Assembly: GCA_014529385.2 (NCBI GenBank)
Contig: CM043962.1
Location: forward strand, 41,397,098-41,461,097
Direction of reading: 5' to 3'
DNA: 64,000 nt
From: Adiantum capillus-veneris
Taxonomy: Eukaryota; Streptophyta; Polypodiopsida; Polypodiales; Pteridaceae
Shown: positions 1 to 10,330 of the stretch, in pieces
Layout of the letters: each line of letters begins with the position of its first letter
How positions within the stretch are numbered: the stretch's first letter is position 1
Notes under the pieces: model-generated
Told to the model about the DNA's origin: nothing
Database searches by the model: none
Seen by the model: the letters and a program-made list of their open reading frames with translations, nothing else
Position numbers and translations under genes: made by a program

Positions 1-66
1 CGAGGAATTGAGCTTCTATTGTTGCAGGAAACACTTCTTAATTGGCCTTTTGCAAATTGTCTGTGT
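1..66 (-). pseudogene. Distal integrase scrap of the old gypsy element O, left of insertion A
   Basis: This short piece continues the minus-strand integrase reading found at 5746-5900. The two are separated by element A, whose target duplication GAAGG lies at 67-71 and 5741-5745. On its own it is too short to classify; the assignment rests on the exact duplication at the insertion point. The rest of the element runs off the left edge of the window. Confidence 0.55.
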
Positions 67-71
67 GAAGG
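67..71. repeat. Target site duplication GAAGG, left copy (element A)
   Basis: GAAGG directly precedes the TG of the left LTR of element A and recurs exactly at 5741-5745 after the CA of the right LTR. A 5-bp duplication is what Ty3/gypsy integrases normally leave. Confidence 0.9.
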
Positions 72-1239
72 TGTCACGTGACACATCCAACCCTATGTGT
101 CCGTGGACAAGCTACAGCATGACCAAGGTTCAGTTAATCAAGCCAGTCTAGAATAGGAAGTGATCTGGCACTTTTGTGAGTCTGTTCGCAGACCGTGCAT
201 GACCAGTCACTTAGATTAGATGAATATCCTCTGGTTGCACACAGTATGATCATCAAAATTCATCAGAATCCATCAAGGGAATTTTCCAGTGCATTAAACC
301 TATTTTCTCTCTTCTTGACATTTTTCACTTGTTTATTAAGTGACTTTCGTTGGGAACTAGGTAGGGCAATTTTGCTAAGATAATATATAAGCAAACAAAA
401 GATAGCACTTTTGGGCAGAAGAGGCAACAGGAGCATTGCTCAACAGGCCAATTCTCACGCAAGGCAAACACAAGGACCTGGCATTTTCAACAAGGAAAAA
501 CTTAGCAACCTCAGCCCCTTCACTTGGCGATCCACCAGCAGCACTCACCAGCCTTTTTGCATCAGTCATTTCAGCCCGCAAAGGACAGGAAAGCAGCGTT
601 TTGCATCAGCAATTCCTAGCGTTTCTCAAGCAGCACAACAGCGTTTTTGGACAGCCATGAACCTGCGTTTTGCACAGCCATTACAGCCAGCCATTAGCAT
701 TTTCTGTCAACAGCAGTAGGGCTATTTCAGCAGCGTAGACCAACGTTTTTGCAGCGCCAAACCTGCGTTTTCAGCAAGGCAAATTCAGCAGTTGAAGAGC
801 CAACAAAGACAACGTTTTTGGCATACAAAGACACGGTAGCAGATCAGTCCCGATTGGAGCAACAGTACCGATTCGAAGCATTCAGTTTTCAGCCATAGTC
901 TCGTCCTCGTCGTCCACCCGTTGACATCGACATAGCAAGCATTTAGACTCATTGCATCAATCATTGTACCAGATTGTGCAATCAATAGTAGACCACTCTC
1001 GCCATCGAGAGTGGGGCCCTTGGAGGAGGGTTTACAACGTCTCTGGTGTCATATTCTCTTATCTGTCTCTCGGTCTCATGCACTTTCACGCACAGTGTCC
1101 ATTCACTTTGTTTGTGTCCATTGCATTCTCTCATTAAGAACGGAAGGCTCTCCCTTCCATAAGAAAAAAGGAACCTTGAGCACAGTTCGGAGCACTCATC
1201 TTGAGCAAAGTTCAACATTCACTTCTGCTGCACCTTACA
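72..1239 (+). repeat. Left LTR of element A
   Basis: It begins TGTCACGTGACAC and ends CACCTTACA, and is 1168 bp long. TATATAA at 384-390 is the likely core promoter. The stretch downstream of it (about 410-790) repeats variants of AGCGTTTT every few dozen bases and is followed by a pyrimidine-rich part near 1060. The same architecture recurs at 4648, 6979, 10223, 19488 and 40819. Confidence 0.92.
384..390 (+). promoter_or_regulatory. TATA box in left LTR of A
   Basis: TATATAA lies about 310 bp into the LTR, just before the repeated GCGTTTT leader. The right LTR of the same element lacks it because of a deletion of about 70 bp around 4970, so only the left copy keeps this signal. Confidence 0.5.
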
Positions 1240-1240
1240 T

Positions 1241-1252
1241 TGGTATCAGAGC
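1241..1252 (+). other. Primer binding site of element A (tRNA-iMet type)
   Basis: TGGTATCAGAGC lies one base after the LTR end. It is complementary to the 3' end of plant initiator methionine tRNA, the usual primer of Ty1/copia and many Ty3/gypsy elements. Confidence 0.9.
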
Positions 1253-1723
1253 TTTGGCAATGTTTTGTATCACTCAAGGAAAGAACCACAAGAACCACAA
1301 AAAAAAAAATTGCTTGTTGAGGTCGCACGAACCCAAGTTCACTTTGGGCGTGTCGATTCCTAATCGTGTTTTTGAAGAGTGACAGGAACCCAAGAAAGAA
1401 GGGCTTGTCCAACCTCCCCTTGTGCCTCTTTTCACTCATTGAGGGCGGACCGTGCACTTAGCGGCCGGCCAATCGACGTGAGGTGGGAAAAAGCAACCCT
1501 GGTGTGAGCGCAAGGCCACCAAGGAGTGCACCCGCAGAAAAGAGCAGAACTCGGGTGAAAAGAAGATACTTCTCTAACACAGATTGCAAGCGAAAGAAGA
1601 AACTCAAGACTCTCAAGAACTCAAGACCCCCAAGAACACAAGAACCCAAGACCCATAAGAACCCAAGTTCCTCGTGAACTTAAGAACCAACGATCACAGT
1701 GCATGATCATCACCTGAAGCGGA

Positions 1724-2953
1724 ATGGATACTTCGCATGGAGGTGATGGGCATGAAAGTAGTGAAGAAGAATTTCCTCACCATGGAGGTTTTCCTGACCC
1801 TCCCCCTACACCATCTTACGCCTGGGATTGCACCAAATCCTATGGAGGCCTTGGTGAAATTAATGATGGACATGATGGCACGACAAGAAGCAACTCGCAT
1901 TGCCTTGGAACGCGAGCGCGATGAACGAAAAGAAAGAAAAGCAGACAGAAAGGCAGCTATTGAGCGTGAGCGTAAGCAAACACGCTTGGAAGCCAAAGCA
2001 AGACGAGCGGCCTTGGAGGCCGATCGTGAGGTTTAGAGGAACCTCCGCACTCAAGAATTGGTTTGACAGATTCTTGCCTCGAAGTCCAAACCAGCCAAAG
2101 ATGTTGGTGGTTCCTCAAGTGGCGCAAGCCGAGATTCGGACTCCAACAACCTAGTCACAAAGAAAATCCAGTTCAGTAAGTATGATGGTAAGATGGATGC
2201 TACGGTTATTCATTCTTGGTTGCATCAATTTAATGCTTATTTTGCGACAACTAAGAAGATAAGAAATAGCAAGGTTTTGACGACAGCTATGTACCTTGCC
2301 GGTGATGCCATCAATTGGTACCACGCATGGCAAGAGGCACGGTCAACCGCGCACCTAAAGAAAGCCGACGAATTCACGCCCCTTTCCTTCAATTGGGCCG
2401 ATTTCCAAGACAAGCTCAAGGCACGGTTTTTACCCCTCAATACCTCGCACGATTGAAGGACGATTGGCGTGCTCTCAAGCAAAACGGTATGCCAGTTATG
2501 TCTTTCTCTAATCGTGTTTGACAGCTAGGCACCCAATTACGCAAATCGGATGATGAGCGCAAAGAGGCGTTCCTTTATGGATTGGACGAGTATATCAAGT
2601 ATGATATCGAGATGCTCGATCCAATCGATCTCAACAAGGCGGTAGCGATTGCTCTCGCACAGGAGATGAAGCACAACAAGGGAAAGCCTAAGGAAAACAA
2701 GACTTCGACAAGTACCTCTCAAAACCCTCAGAACGGTAAGAACGGTGACTCTTCTAACCAATCTTCCAATAGTCTCTCAAAAAAGAACTCTTCCAATGAA
2801 CCTAAGGGTAAAGCTAACACAATTGCTAAACCTAAGCTCACTCCAGATGAAAAGGTAGCACAAGGAATTTTAGGAGGATACATCACGTCGGAAGAGCAAA
2901 GCACTTATTCTAAAGAAGATCGTTGTTTTCATTGTCACATTAAGGTCACATAA
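1724..2953 (+). pseudogene. Broken gag of element A
   Basis: The frame opens with MDTSHGGDGHES at 1724, shifts near 1815, then reads an Arg/Glu-rich coiled coil. Stops interrupt it near 2034-2055. A retrotransposon gag core follows at about 2190-2456 (WLHQFNAYF, then AGDAINWYHAW, DKLKARFLP). Another one-base shift near 2435 and a stop at 2519 precede the end of the core, which contains YGLDEYIKYDIEMLDP. The region ends with a zinc-knuckle start (CFHCH, about 2920) that breaks at once by stop and frameshift and lacks its last cysteine. Gag would form the virus-like particle and package RNA; this copy cannot make an intact protein. Element B has lost this core completely. Confidence 0.8.
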
Positions 2954-4630
2954 AAAGAACACGTCCTAAGCTTGAATCGAATGAATCTAAAGAATCCACA
3001 GAACCCCCTTCCTCTATCAATGCAATATATGACAACACGAGTGTGCCCCAAGTTTCTCATGACCCTCTCATTGATGAGTCTCTCATTAAATGTTATGGTC
3101 ATATGACGGGGCAACGTTTTGTCATATTGTTTGACCCAAGCAGTATGCATGATGTGATTAGTCCCTCTTGTTGAGAGAGCCCGCCTAGAGGTTAGTCAGA
3201 AATCTCCTCCCGAGGTCTCTGGCTCTGCTCCCGGTATGGACTCTCTCATCACGAAGGAGTGCCTTGATGTGTTGTTTACAGTTCAACAAGTTGCTTTCAA
3301 AAGAAAACTTTTGGTCTCTCCTCTTTCTAGATGTGATATGATTTTGGGCATTCGATGGTTTCATGAGCATAACCCTCTCATTGATTGGGCGGAAAATACG
3401 TTCACTTTCAATGCCAAAAGTGACTCTCCCCTTGTTATTCGTGGAGAGCAAGTTGTTCATTCTCCATCTCTCATTTCTAATGTGCAGGCGAAGATTGAAA
3501 GGATTCAGGAAAAGGAGACTCCCTCAGTCTCTTCTTCTCCCAAGCATGACACACAAGACTTGCATGATGATCAGCATGATGATGTGAATGATAATGATGA
3601 GCATGATGATTTAGATGACACTCATCAGCATGATAATTTGCATGATGACCACGATGTGATTTTTCACAAGCATGATGATTTGTATGATCGATACGTGATT
3701 GTTCGCAAGGATGAGGGTTTAGTGGATGCTTTTTCTAGCGAAGCTAGCCTCGTTGCAGATTCGATCTATCACGAAGAATCGATCTTGGCTTTCGAGTCGA
3801 GGTCCACAACACACCCCCAGACAGATTCGATGAGACACGACGAACCGATCTTGGCTCTCGAGCCTAGGTCCAAAGAACCCTTACAGGAAGTACTATGTGT
3901 TCAAATGATTAGTGAGCACGCATTGTTCGAGTGTTTCATTCGTGATCGTTTCTTGTATTTTAGTCAGCGTCTTTATGTGATCCCTTTTCCTAGGCATGAC
4001 ATATTGTTCGATGAGCACGATTCACTTATGAATGAGCACGGATGTATGCAGATTATTCAGGAGAAGCTGAAAAGTATGCATTCAAGGAAGTCACATTCCA
4101 TGTCCCTCTCTTGGCACGACACAGTTGTAGAAAGAGCTCACATGAAAGTATACGCACCAAGCATGGGCATTTCCATTGTGAATTGCCACAGTTGATTGAT
4201 TTAGATCAGCAAGACAAGATTCGATCTCATTGTTTGCGTGTGTGTGATGAACAGTTTGGCACTCCATCTCTTTGTTCATCTACATTGCATGCACAGTCTT
4301 TGAGAAAGACAAGATTTTTTCCAGTTACTTTACATGGAATAGGTATGTTCATGTTTTTGTGTTGGAAGTGGTTTCAGGAATTTTCAACCATGGAGATTCT
4401 TGAAGAAGGAAGAAGCATGACTCTAGACAAAGTTGAAGCATTGAAGGAGCCACAGATGATTTTGTGTCGCTCTCGGTGCGGCCCAAAGAAGCAAGCGTTG
4501 GAGACCTTTATAAAGTTCAAGTACCGCACAACCTACACATCAGAGTGGGCCGGCGAACAGTCCCTTCCAAGATTCCGGATGCTATTGGCGATCTCCCTCG
4601 ACGCCATACAGTTGCGGTATTAGTACCTCA
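2944..4630 (+). pseudogene. Degenerate protease remnant plus unrecognised 3' region of element A
   Basis: Reading on from the broken zinc knuckle, a retropepsin-like C-terminus is visible near 3330-3410 (DMILGIRWFHEHNPLIDW, typical of gypsy aspartic proteases). The expected DSGA active site is not recognisable and a frame change occurs near 3165. From about 3490 a longer open stretch (3236-4195, 319 codons) carries His-Asp-Asp-rich repeats, then a region closely matching the C-terminal half of the element B protein, including LFECFIRDRFLYF and FPRHDIL. It shifts frame around 4190 and continues to the polypurine tract. The function of this 3' region is unknown to me. Confidence 0.6.
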
Positions 4631-4635
4631 CTTTG

Positions 4636-4647
4636 AAAAGCAGGGGA
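4636..4647 (+). other. Polypurine tract of element A
   Basis: Purine-rich AAAAGCAGGGGA directly precedes the TG of the right LTR, where it would prime plus-strand DNA synthesis. Equivalent tracts precede the LTRs at 10223 and 40819. Confidence 0.75.
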
Positions 4648-5740
4648 TGTCACGTGACACATGCAACCCTATGTCTCCGTGGACAAGCTACAGCATGACC
4701 AGGGTTCAATCAATCAAGTCAGTCTAGAATAGGAAGTGATCTGGCACTTTTGTGAGTCTGTTCGCAGACTATGCATGACCAATCACTTAGATTAGATGAA
4801 TATCCTCCGGTTGCACACAACATGATCATCAACATTCCCATCAGAATTCTCAGAATCCATCAAGGGAATTTTCCAGTGCATTAAACCTATTTTTCCTATT
4901 TTTGACATTTTTCACTTATTTATTAAGTGACTTTTGTTGGGACCTAGGTAGGGCAATTTTGCTAAGATAGGCCAATTCTCACGTAAGACAAACACAAGGA
5001 CCTGGCGTTTTCAACAAGGGAAAACTCAGCAACCTCAGCCCCTTCCCTTGGCGATCCACCAGCAGCACTCACCAGTGTTTTTGCATCAGTCATTTCAGCC
5101 CGCAAAGGACAGGACAGCAGCGTTTTGCATCAGCAATTCCTAGCGTTTTTCAGGCAGCATAACAACGATTTTGGACAGCCATGAACCTGCATTTTGCACA
5201 GCCATTTGAGCCAGCCATTAGCGTTTCCTGTCAACAGCAGTAGGGCGATTTCAGCAACCCAGACCAGCGTTTTTGCATTGCCAAACCTGCGTTTTCAGCA
5301 AGGCAAATTCAGTAGTTGAAGACCCAGCAAAGACAACGTTTTTGGCATATAAAGACACAATAGCAAATCAGTCCCGATTGGAGCAACAGTACCAATTCGA
5401 AGCATTCAGTTTTCAGCCATAGTCTCGTCCTCGTCGTCCACCCGTCGACATCGACATAGCAAGCATTTAGACTCATTGCATCAGCCATTGTACCAGATTG
5501 TGCAATCAATAGTAGACCACTTGGAGGAGGGTTTACAACGTCTCTGGTGTCGTATTCTCTTCTCTATCTCTCAGTCTCATGCACTTTCACGCACAGTGTC
5601 CATTCACTTTGTATGTGTACATTGCATTCTCTCATTAAGAACAAAAGGCTCTCACTTCCATAAGAAAAAAGGAACCTTGAACACAGTTCGGAGCACTCAT
5701 CTTGAGCAAAGTTCGACATTCACTTCCGCTGCACCTTACA
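4648..5740 (+). repeat. Right LTR of element A
   Basis: It matches 72-1239 over its whole length apart from substitutions and two deletions: about 70 bp around 4970, which removes the TATA box, and about 20 bp near 5520. It ends CACCTTACA and is followed by the target duplication GAAGG. Confidence 0.92.
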
Positions 5741-5745
5741 GAAGG
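5741..5745. repeat. Target site duplication GAAGG, right copy (element A)
   Basis: Exact copy of 67-71. Sequence after it resumes the interrupted minus-strand integrase region. Confidence 0.9.
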
Positions 5746-6973
5746 ATCTCTAAAGAGGGAAAGCTAAAAAGAGAGGTTCGTGGCGATTGGTGCTTTTGGT
5801 TTATAACCGTACATAAGCATAACTCAATCTGCAAGAAATAGCGTTCCCAATCAGATTGACGACAGGAGACGTATGCTCGTAGCATGTCCTCCATAGTTTG
5901 ATTTGTGCATTCTCTCTGTCCATCAGTTTCAAGATGGTCTGAGGACGACATGCACACACCTGTGTCCAATTGCTAGAAGACCATTTGCCAAAAATTTCCC
6001 GTGAATTTAGAATCACGATCACTAACAATTTCGTCGGGCAAACTATATAATTTGTATAAATGTTCCACAAAGAGCTGAGCCAACTCATGGCTCTTTACGG
6101 TGGAACATGTAGGGATAAATCACGCCATCTTGGTGAGTTGATCGACCACAATCCAAATGGCATCCTGACCATGCTTGGTTCGGGGTGATCCAACTACAAA
6201 ATCCACAGAAACGCTTGTCCATTTGCTATCGGGAATTTGCAAAGGATGTAATAACCCAACGCGTTTTTGTCATTAAGCTTTGTTGAGCGGACATTGCACG
6301 CATTCCTGCACATACTTTTCAATAAAAGCTTTAATGCACGGCCAGTAAAAATACCGACCAACCAAGGCCAAAGTGCGGTGTATGCCAAGGTGTCCTACGC
6401 TTGGTGCATCATGACACTCCAACAAAATTTGCTTGCGGATATTCTTATCAACGGGCACACACTCTTTGCCTTGCTTGAAAAGTAATCCATTACAAATGGA
6501 ATACTTCTCCGCTAACTTTGTCTCCGTAGCCAACTCGGGGGCATCCGAACCACCATAGCTTTCCGGGCTATGGACTCGTTGCCAGATTGCACCAAAGTGA
6601 CGATCGTTTTGCCAAGGCCCTTTGAGAGAAAGATAAAAGTCAACCGAAATTTTAGAGTATTTACCCTACTCAAGGCATCGGCTACCATATTGGTAGCACC
6701 CTTACGGTAGCATATCTCGAAATCGAACTCTTGCATGAGTTCAACCTTGCCTTTTGCCAACAAAGGACAGGTTGATCACAAAGATATTTCAAAGAATGGT
6801 GGTCCATCCATACCATGAAGCGGGCAACAAAGTGGTAATGGCGCCAAACCTTCAAGGCATGAATGATCGCCAACACTTCCTTCTCCTGTGTGAAATAACG
6901 TGTTTGCACGTCTGTGAGCTTGCGACTTTCAAATGCTACAGTCCGTCCATCTTGGTATGAACAACACCGATTG
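5746..6973 (-). pseudogene. Old Ty3/gypsy element O: RNase H and integrase part of pol
   Basis: On the minus strand from 6973 down, RNase H is read first (GRTVAFESRKL, TRYFTQEKEVLAIIHAL, DHHSLKYL; about 6790-6950). The connection follows (ATNMVADALSRV, about 6670-6720), then the integrase zinc-binding module (HLGIHRTL, YVQECVQCPLNKA; about 6273-6420). The catalytic core is at about 5850-6240 (VSVDFVVGSP and SDRDSKFTGNFW, carrying the first two acidic residues), with stops and frame changes. The piece continues into 1-66 across insertion A and into 11349 across insertion B. It is a decayed pol gene of an older element that served as target for both insertions. Confidence 0.85.
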
Positions 6974-6978
6974 CATAT
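6974..6978. repeat. Target site duplication CATAT, left copy (element B)
   Basis: CATAT precedes the left LTR of element B and recurs exactly at 11349-11353 after the right LTR. Confidence 0.9.
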
Positions 6979-8124
6979 TGTCACGTGACACATCCAACCC
7001 TATTGTGTCCGTGGACAAGCTACAGCACGACAAGGGTTTAGCCAGTCCAGTCAGTCTAGATTTAGAAGTGTTCTGGCACTTTTGTGAGTCTGTTCGCAGA
7101 CCGTGCATGTCCAAACACTTAGTGTAGATGCATATCCTCCGGTTGCGCACAGCATGATCATAAGCATTCCCCTATTTTTGACATTTTTCACTTATTATTT
7201 TTAAGTGACTTTTGTTGGAAAGTAGGTAGGGCAAATTGGCAGAAGAGGCAGCACGAGCACCATTGCTCAACAGGCAACTTCTCAGCAGAACCCCAAGCCC
7301 TAGCGTTCTTGCTCCACAACAACCACCTAGCATTTTTGGACCAGATCAACCAGCTTTTTGCTTTTGCAGATCCATGGCGACAGAAGACTCAACAAGAGAC
7401 CTAGCGTTTTGCAATTGCAGGCCATCCGGCGACAGCAAAGCCATTTTCAGCCCTAGCGTTTCTGATTTGCAGATCAACCCCAACGTTTTGCAGATTCACC
7501 ACGACGGAACATCAAGAACCATTAGCGTTTTCAGTTTTCAGTTTTCAGCCTTTAGACACCGCGGATCAAGTCCCGAACCTCGCAGATCTCACCTTCCCGC
7601 AACAGTTCCTCGCCGCACTATCAATTTCCACAAGGTTTACAGTTTCAACCCGGAAAACGCAGATTTCAGCATCTGCATTTTCAGCGCGGCATCGTTGCAT
7701 CGTCGCCATCGACATCGTCATCGACATAGAGTCAGAATTCAGCAAATAAAGATTTGCAGATTTCAGCCCTTAGCATTTTTAGATTTCAGCCCGTCTCGTC
7801 GTCGTCCTCATCATCGTCAACATCGTCAGCAAGTCCAAGCATTGTAGAGATTTGTGCAATCATAAGTAGACCGCTCTTGCCATAGAGAGTGGAGCCTTCG
7901 GAGGAGGGTTTTACAACGTCTCTGGTGTCGTATTCCTCATCTCTCTCTATCTCTCAGTCTCATACACTTGCACGCACAGTGTCCATTCACTTTGTTTGTG
8001 ATCATAACACTCTCTCATTAAGAACGGAAGGCTCTCCCTTCCATAAGAACAAAAGGAACCTTGAGCATAGTTCGAAGCACTCATCTTGAGCAAAGTTCAA
8101 ACATTCATTCCGCTGCACCTAACA
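6979..8124 (+). repeat. Left LTR of element B
   Basis: 1146 bp, starting TGTCACGTGACAC and ending CACCTAACA. The central leader carries repeated variants of AGCGTTTT (about 7300-7790) followed by a TCTCTCTATCTC pyrimidine run near 7945. Confidence 0.92.
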
Positions 8125-8125
8125 T

Positions 8126-8137
8126 TGGTATCAAAGC
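8126..8137 (+). other. Primer binding site of element B
   Basis: TGGTATCAAAGC, one base after the LTR; one mismatch from the iMet consensus TGGTATCAGAGC. Confidence 0.85.
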
Positions 8138-8575
8138 TTTGGCAACGTTCTGTATCACTCAAGGAAAGAACCACAGAATTTTTTTGCTTGTTGAGGTCGC
8201 ACGAACCCAAGTTCGCTTGGGCGTGGCGATTCCTAATCGTGTTTTTGAAGAGTGACAAGAATCCCAGGAAAGAAGGGCTTGTCCAACCTCCCCTTGTGCC
8301 TCTTTTCACTCATTGAGAGCGGACCGTGCACTTACCGGCCGGCCAATCGACGTGAGGTGGGAAAAAGCAACCTTGGTGTGAGCGCAAGGCCGCCAAGGGG
8401 TGCGTCCGCAGAAAAGAGCAGAACTCGGGTGAAGAGAAGATCCTTCTCGAACACAGATTGCAAGCAAAAGAAGACCCCCAAGAACCTCAAGACCCTCAAG
8501 AACTCAAGACCCTCAAGAACTCAAGACCCACAAGAACCCAAGTTCCTCGTGAACTTAAGAAACCACGACTTTAGA

Positions 8576-10330
8576 ATGGCCATCACTCGAAGCGGAATGG
8601 ATACTTCGCTTAGAGGTGATGAGCATGAAAGAGGCGAAGAAGAATTTTTCCCACCAGGAGGTTTTTCCGACCCTCCCTCTTCCCCATCTACGTCAAGGAT
8701 TGCACTAACTCCTATGGAGGCTTTCGACAAGATGGTGATGGACATGAAGTTAGACCGCGAAGCACGAAAAGCGGAAAGAGAAGCCGATAGAAAGGCCTAC
8801 GAAGAAGAAATGGCAGCCATAAAGCGTCAGTACGACTTGGAAGAAAAAGAAAGTCAAGCCAAATTGGATCGCGAGAGTAAAGAAAGAGAAGCACAATTTG
8901 ATCGCCAGAACAACGAAAGACAAGCAGAATATGACCGAGAGAATAAAGCAAGACAAGAGACGAGCGACCAACACATGAAAGAGTTCTTGCGACTCTTTTC
9001 TCAAGTGCAGGCGCATTTTGCACAGAATCCGGAAAAGGAGACTCTCTCAATCTCTACTTCTCCCAAGCATGACACGCAAGATTTGCATGCTTATGAGAAG
9101 CATGATGATTTGAATGACAATGATAAGCATGATGAATTGAATGCTAATGATGAGCATGATGATTTGAATGCTAATGATGAGCATGATGATTTGGTTGACG
9201 ATGACAAGCATGATGATTTGCATGATCAAGATGTGATTTCTCACAAGCATGATGAGTTGCATGAAGAAGATGTGATTGTTCACAAGAAGGATGATGTGTT
9301 AGTTGATACTTTCTCTAGTGAAGCTAACCTCATTGCAGAGAAGATCAATCATGAAGACCCGATCTTGGCTCCCGAGTCGAGGTCCAAAGAACCCCCACAG
9401 TACGATTCGATCATTCAGGAAGAACCGATCTTGGCTCTCAAGCCTAGGTCCAAAGAACCCTCACAGAAAGTATTATGTGTTCGCATGATTCATGCGCACG
9501 CATTGTTCGAGTGTTTCATTCGTGATCGTTTCCTGTATTTTCGTCAACATCTTTATGTGATCCCTTTTCCTAGGCATGACATATTATACGTTGAGCACGT
9601 TTCACTCATAAATAAGCATAAATGTATGCAGATTTTTCATGAAAAGCTGAAAAGTATGCATTCAAAGCAGTCCCATTTCATGTCTCTTTCTCGGCACGAC
9701 ACAGTTGTAGAAAGAGCACATGATAGTATGAGCACCCAGCATGGGCATTTCCGTTGTGAATTGCCACAGTTGATTGCTTTAGATCAAAAGAGAAAGATTC
9801 GATCTCATTGTTTGCGTGTGTGTGGTGAACGGTTTGACACTCCATCTCTTTGTTCATCTACATTGCATGCACAATCTTTTAGGAAGACAATATTTTTTCC
9901 ACTCACTTTACATGGAATAGGTATGTTCATGTTTTTGTGTTGGAAATGGTTTCAGGAATTTTCAACCATGGAGATTCTTGAAGAAAAAAGAAGCATGACT
10001 ATAAACGAAGTTGAAGCATTGAAGGATCCACAAAGGACTTTGTCGCTTTCGACGCGGCCCAGAGAAGAAGGCATTGTAGACCTTTATGAAGTTCAAGTAC
10101 CGCACGACCCACACATCAGAGTGGGCCGGCGAAGAGTCCCTTCCAAGATTCCCGATGCTATTGGCGATCTCCCTCGACGCCATACAGTTCGGTACCAGTA
10201 CCTCACTTTGAAAAGGAGGGGATGTCACGTGACACATCCAACCCTATGTGTCCATGGACAAGCTACAGCACGACAAGGGTTCGGTCAGTCCAGTCAGTCT
10301 AGATTTAGAAGTGTTCTGGCACTTTTGTGA
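8576..10330 (+). CDS. Intact 584-aa ORF of element B: coiled-coil gag-like N-terminus, acidic repeat, unknown C-terminal domain
   Basis: The chosen start gives MAITRSGMDTS, aligned with the start of the A reading frame; the open frame extends upstream to 8252 without another likely start. Residues about 55-150 are a charged coiled coil (repeats like READRK, KEREAQFDRQNNE). Residues about 170-225 are a His-Asp-Asp-rich ten-residue repeat. The rest carries two near-identical PILA.ESRSKEP motifs, LFECFIRDRFLYF, and one hydrophobic stretch near residues 440-460 (GIGMFMFLCWKW) that could cross or touch a membrane. There is no zinc knuckle, protease or polymerase. The last codons run into the right LTR, which starts at 10223. 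I know of no family for the C-terminal half. The open frame suggests recent activity or selection, but this is one copy. Confidence 0.6.
   Translation: MAITRSGMDTSLRGDEHERGEEEFFPPGGFSDPPSSPSTSRIALTPMEAFDKMVMDMKLDREARKAEREADRKAYEEEMAAIKRQYDLEEKESQAKLDRESKEREAQFDRQNNERQAEYDRENKARQETSDQHMKEFLRLFSQVQAHFAQNPEKETLSISTSPKHDTQDLHAYEKHDDLNDNDKHDELNANDEHDDLNANDEHDDLVDDDKHDDLHDQDVISHKHDELHEEDVIVHKKDDVLVDTFSSEANLIAEKINHEDPILAPESRSKEPPQYDSIIQEEPILALKPRSKEPSQKVLCVRMIHAHALFECFIRDRFLYFRQHLYVIPFPRHDILYVEHVSLINKHKCMQIFHEKLKSMHSKQSHFMSLSRHDTVVERAHDSMSTQHGHFRCELPQLIALDQKRKIRSHCLRVCGERFDTPSLCSSTLHAQSFRKTIFFPLTLHGIGMFMFLCWKWFQEFSTMEILEEKRSMTINEVEALKDPQRTLSLSTRPREEGIVDLYEVQVPHDPHIRVGRRRVPSKIPDAIGDLPRRHTVRYQYLTLKRRGCHVTHPTLCVHGQATARQGFGQSSQSRFRSVLALL
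9088..9250 (+). repeat. Imperfect 30-bp tandem repeat encoding a HDD decapeptide
   Basis: Units reading approximately GAGCATGATGATTTGAATGC repeat about five times and translate to EHDDLNANDE-like decapeptides. Element A has a shorter, more diverged array at about 3560-3700. The repeat number differs between the two copies, as expected for slippage or unequal exchange. Confidence 0.8.
10211..10222 (+). other. Polypurine tract of element B
   Basis: AAAAGGAGGGGA directly before the right LTR. Confidence 0.75.

Larger units (their letters stand above)
72..5740 (+). mobile_element. LTR retrotransposon A (non-autonomous, gag-protease remnant, no RT)
   Basis: The element has two LTRs (72-1239 and 4648-5740), an initiator-Met-type primer binding site at 1241-1252, a polypurine tract at 4636-4647 and a perfect 5-bp target duplication. 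The interior holds a broken gag region, a degenerate retropepsin-like region and an unrecognised 3' region shared with element B. I find no reverse transcriptase, RNase H or integrase, so it would need proteins from a relative. It lies in the integrase region of an older minus-strand gypsy element. The LTRs differ by several substitutions and by two deletions in the right copy, one of which removes the TATA-like sequence, so the insertion is not recent. Confidence 0.9.

Noticed and set aside
3236-4195. Env gene in element A
   Set aside because: The region lacks a signal peptide, a clear transmembrane anchor at its end and a protease site; one weak hydrophobic segment is not enough.
7236-7847. 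203-codon frame in the left LTR of element B
   Set aside because: It lies entirely in the LTR leader made of repeated AGCGTTTT motifs, and the other LTR copy has it broken; no coding support.
9047-9283. Ile/Met-rich minus-strand frame opposite the HDD repeat
   Set aside because: It is the antisense shadow of the 30-bp repeat in the element B ORF.
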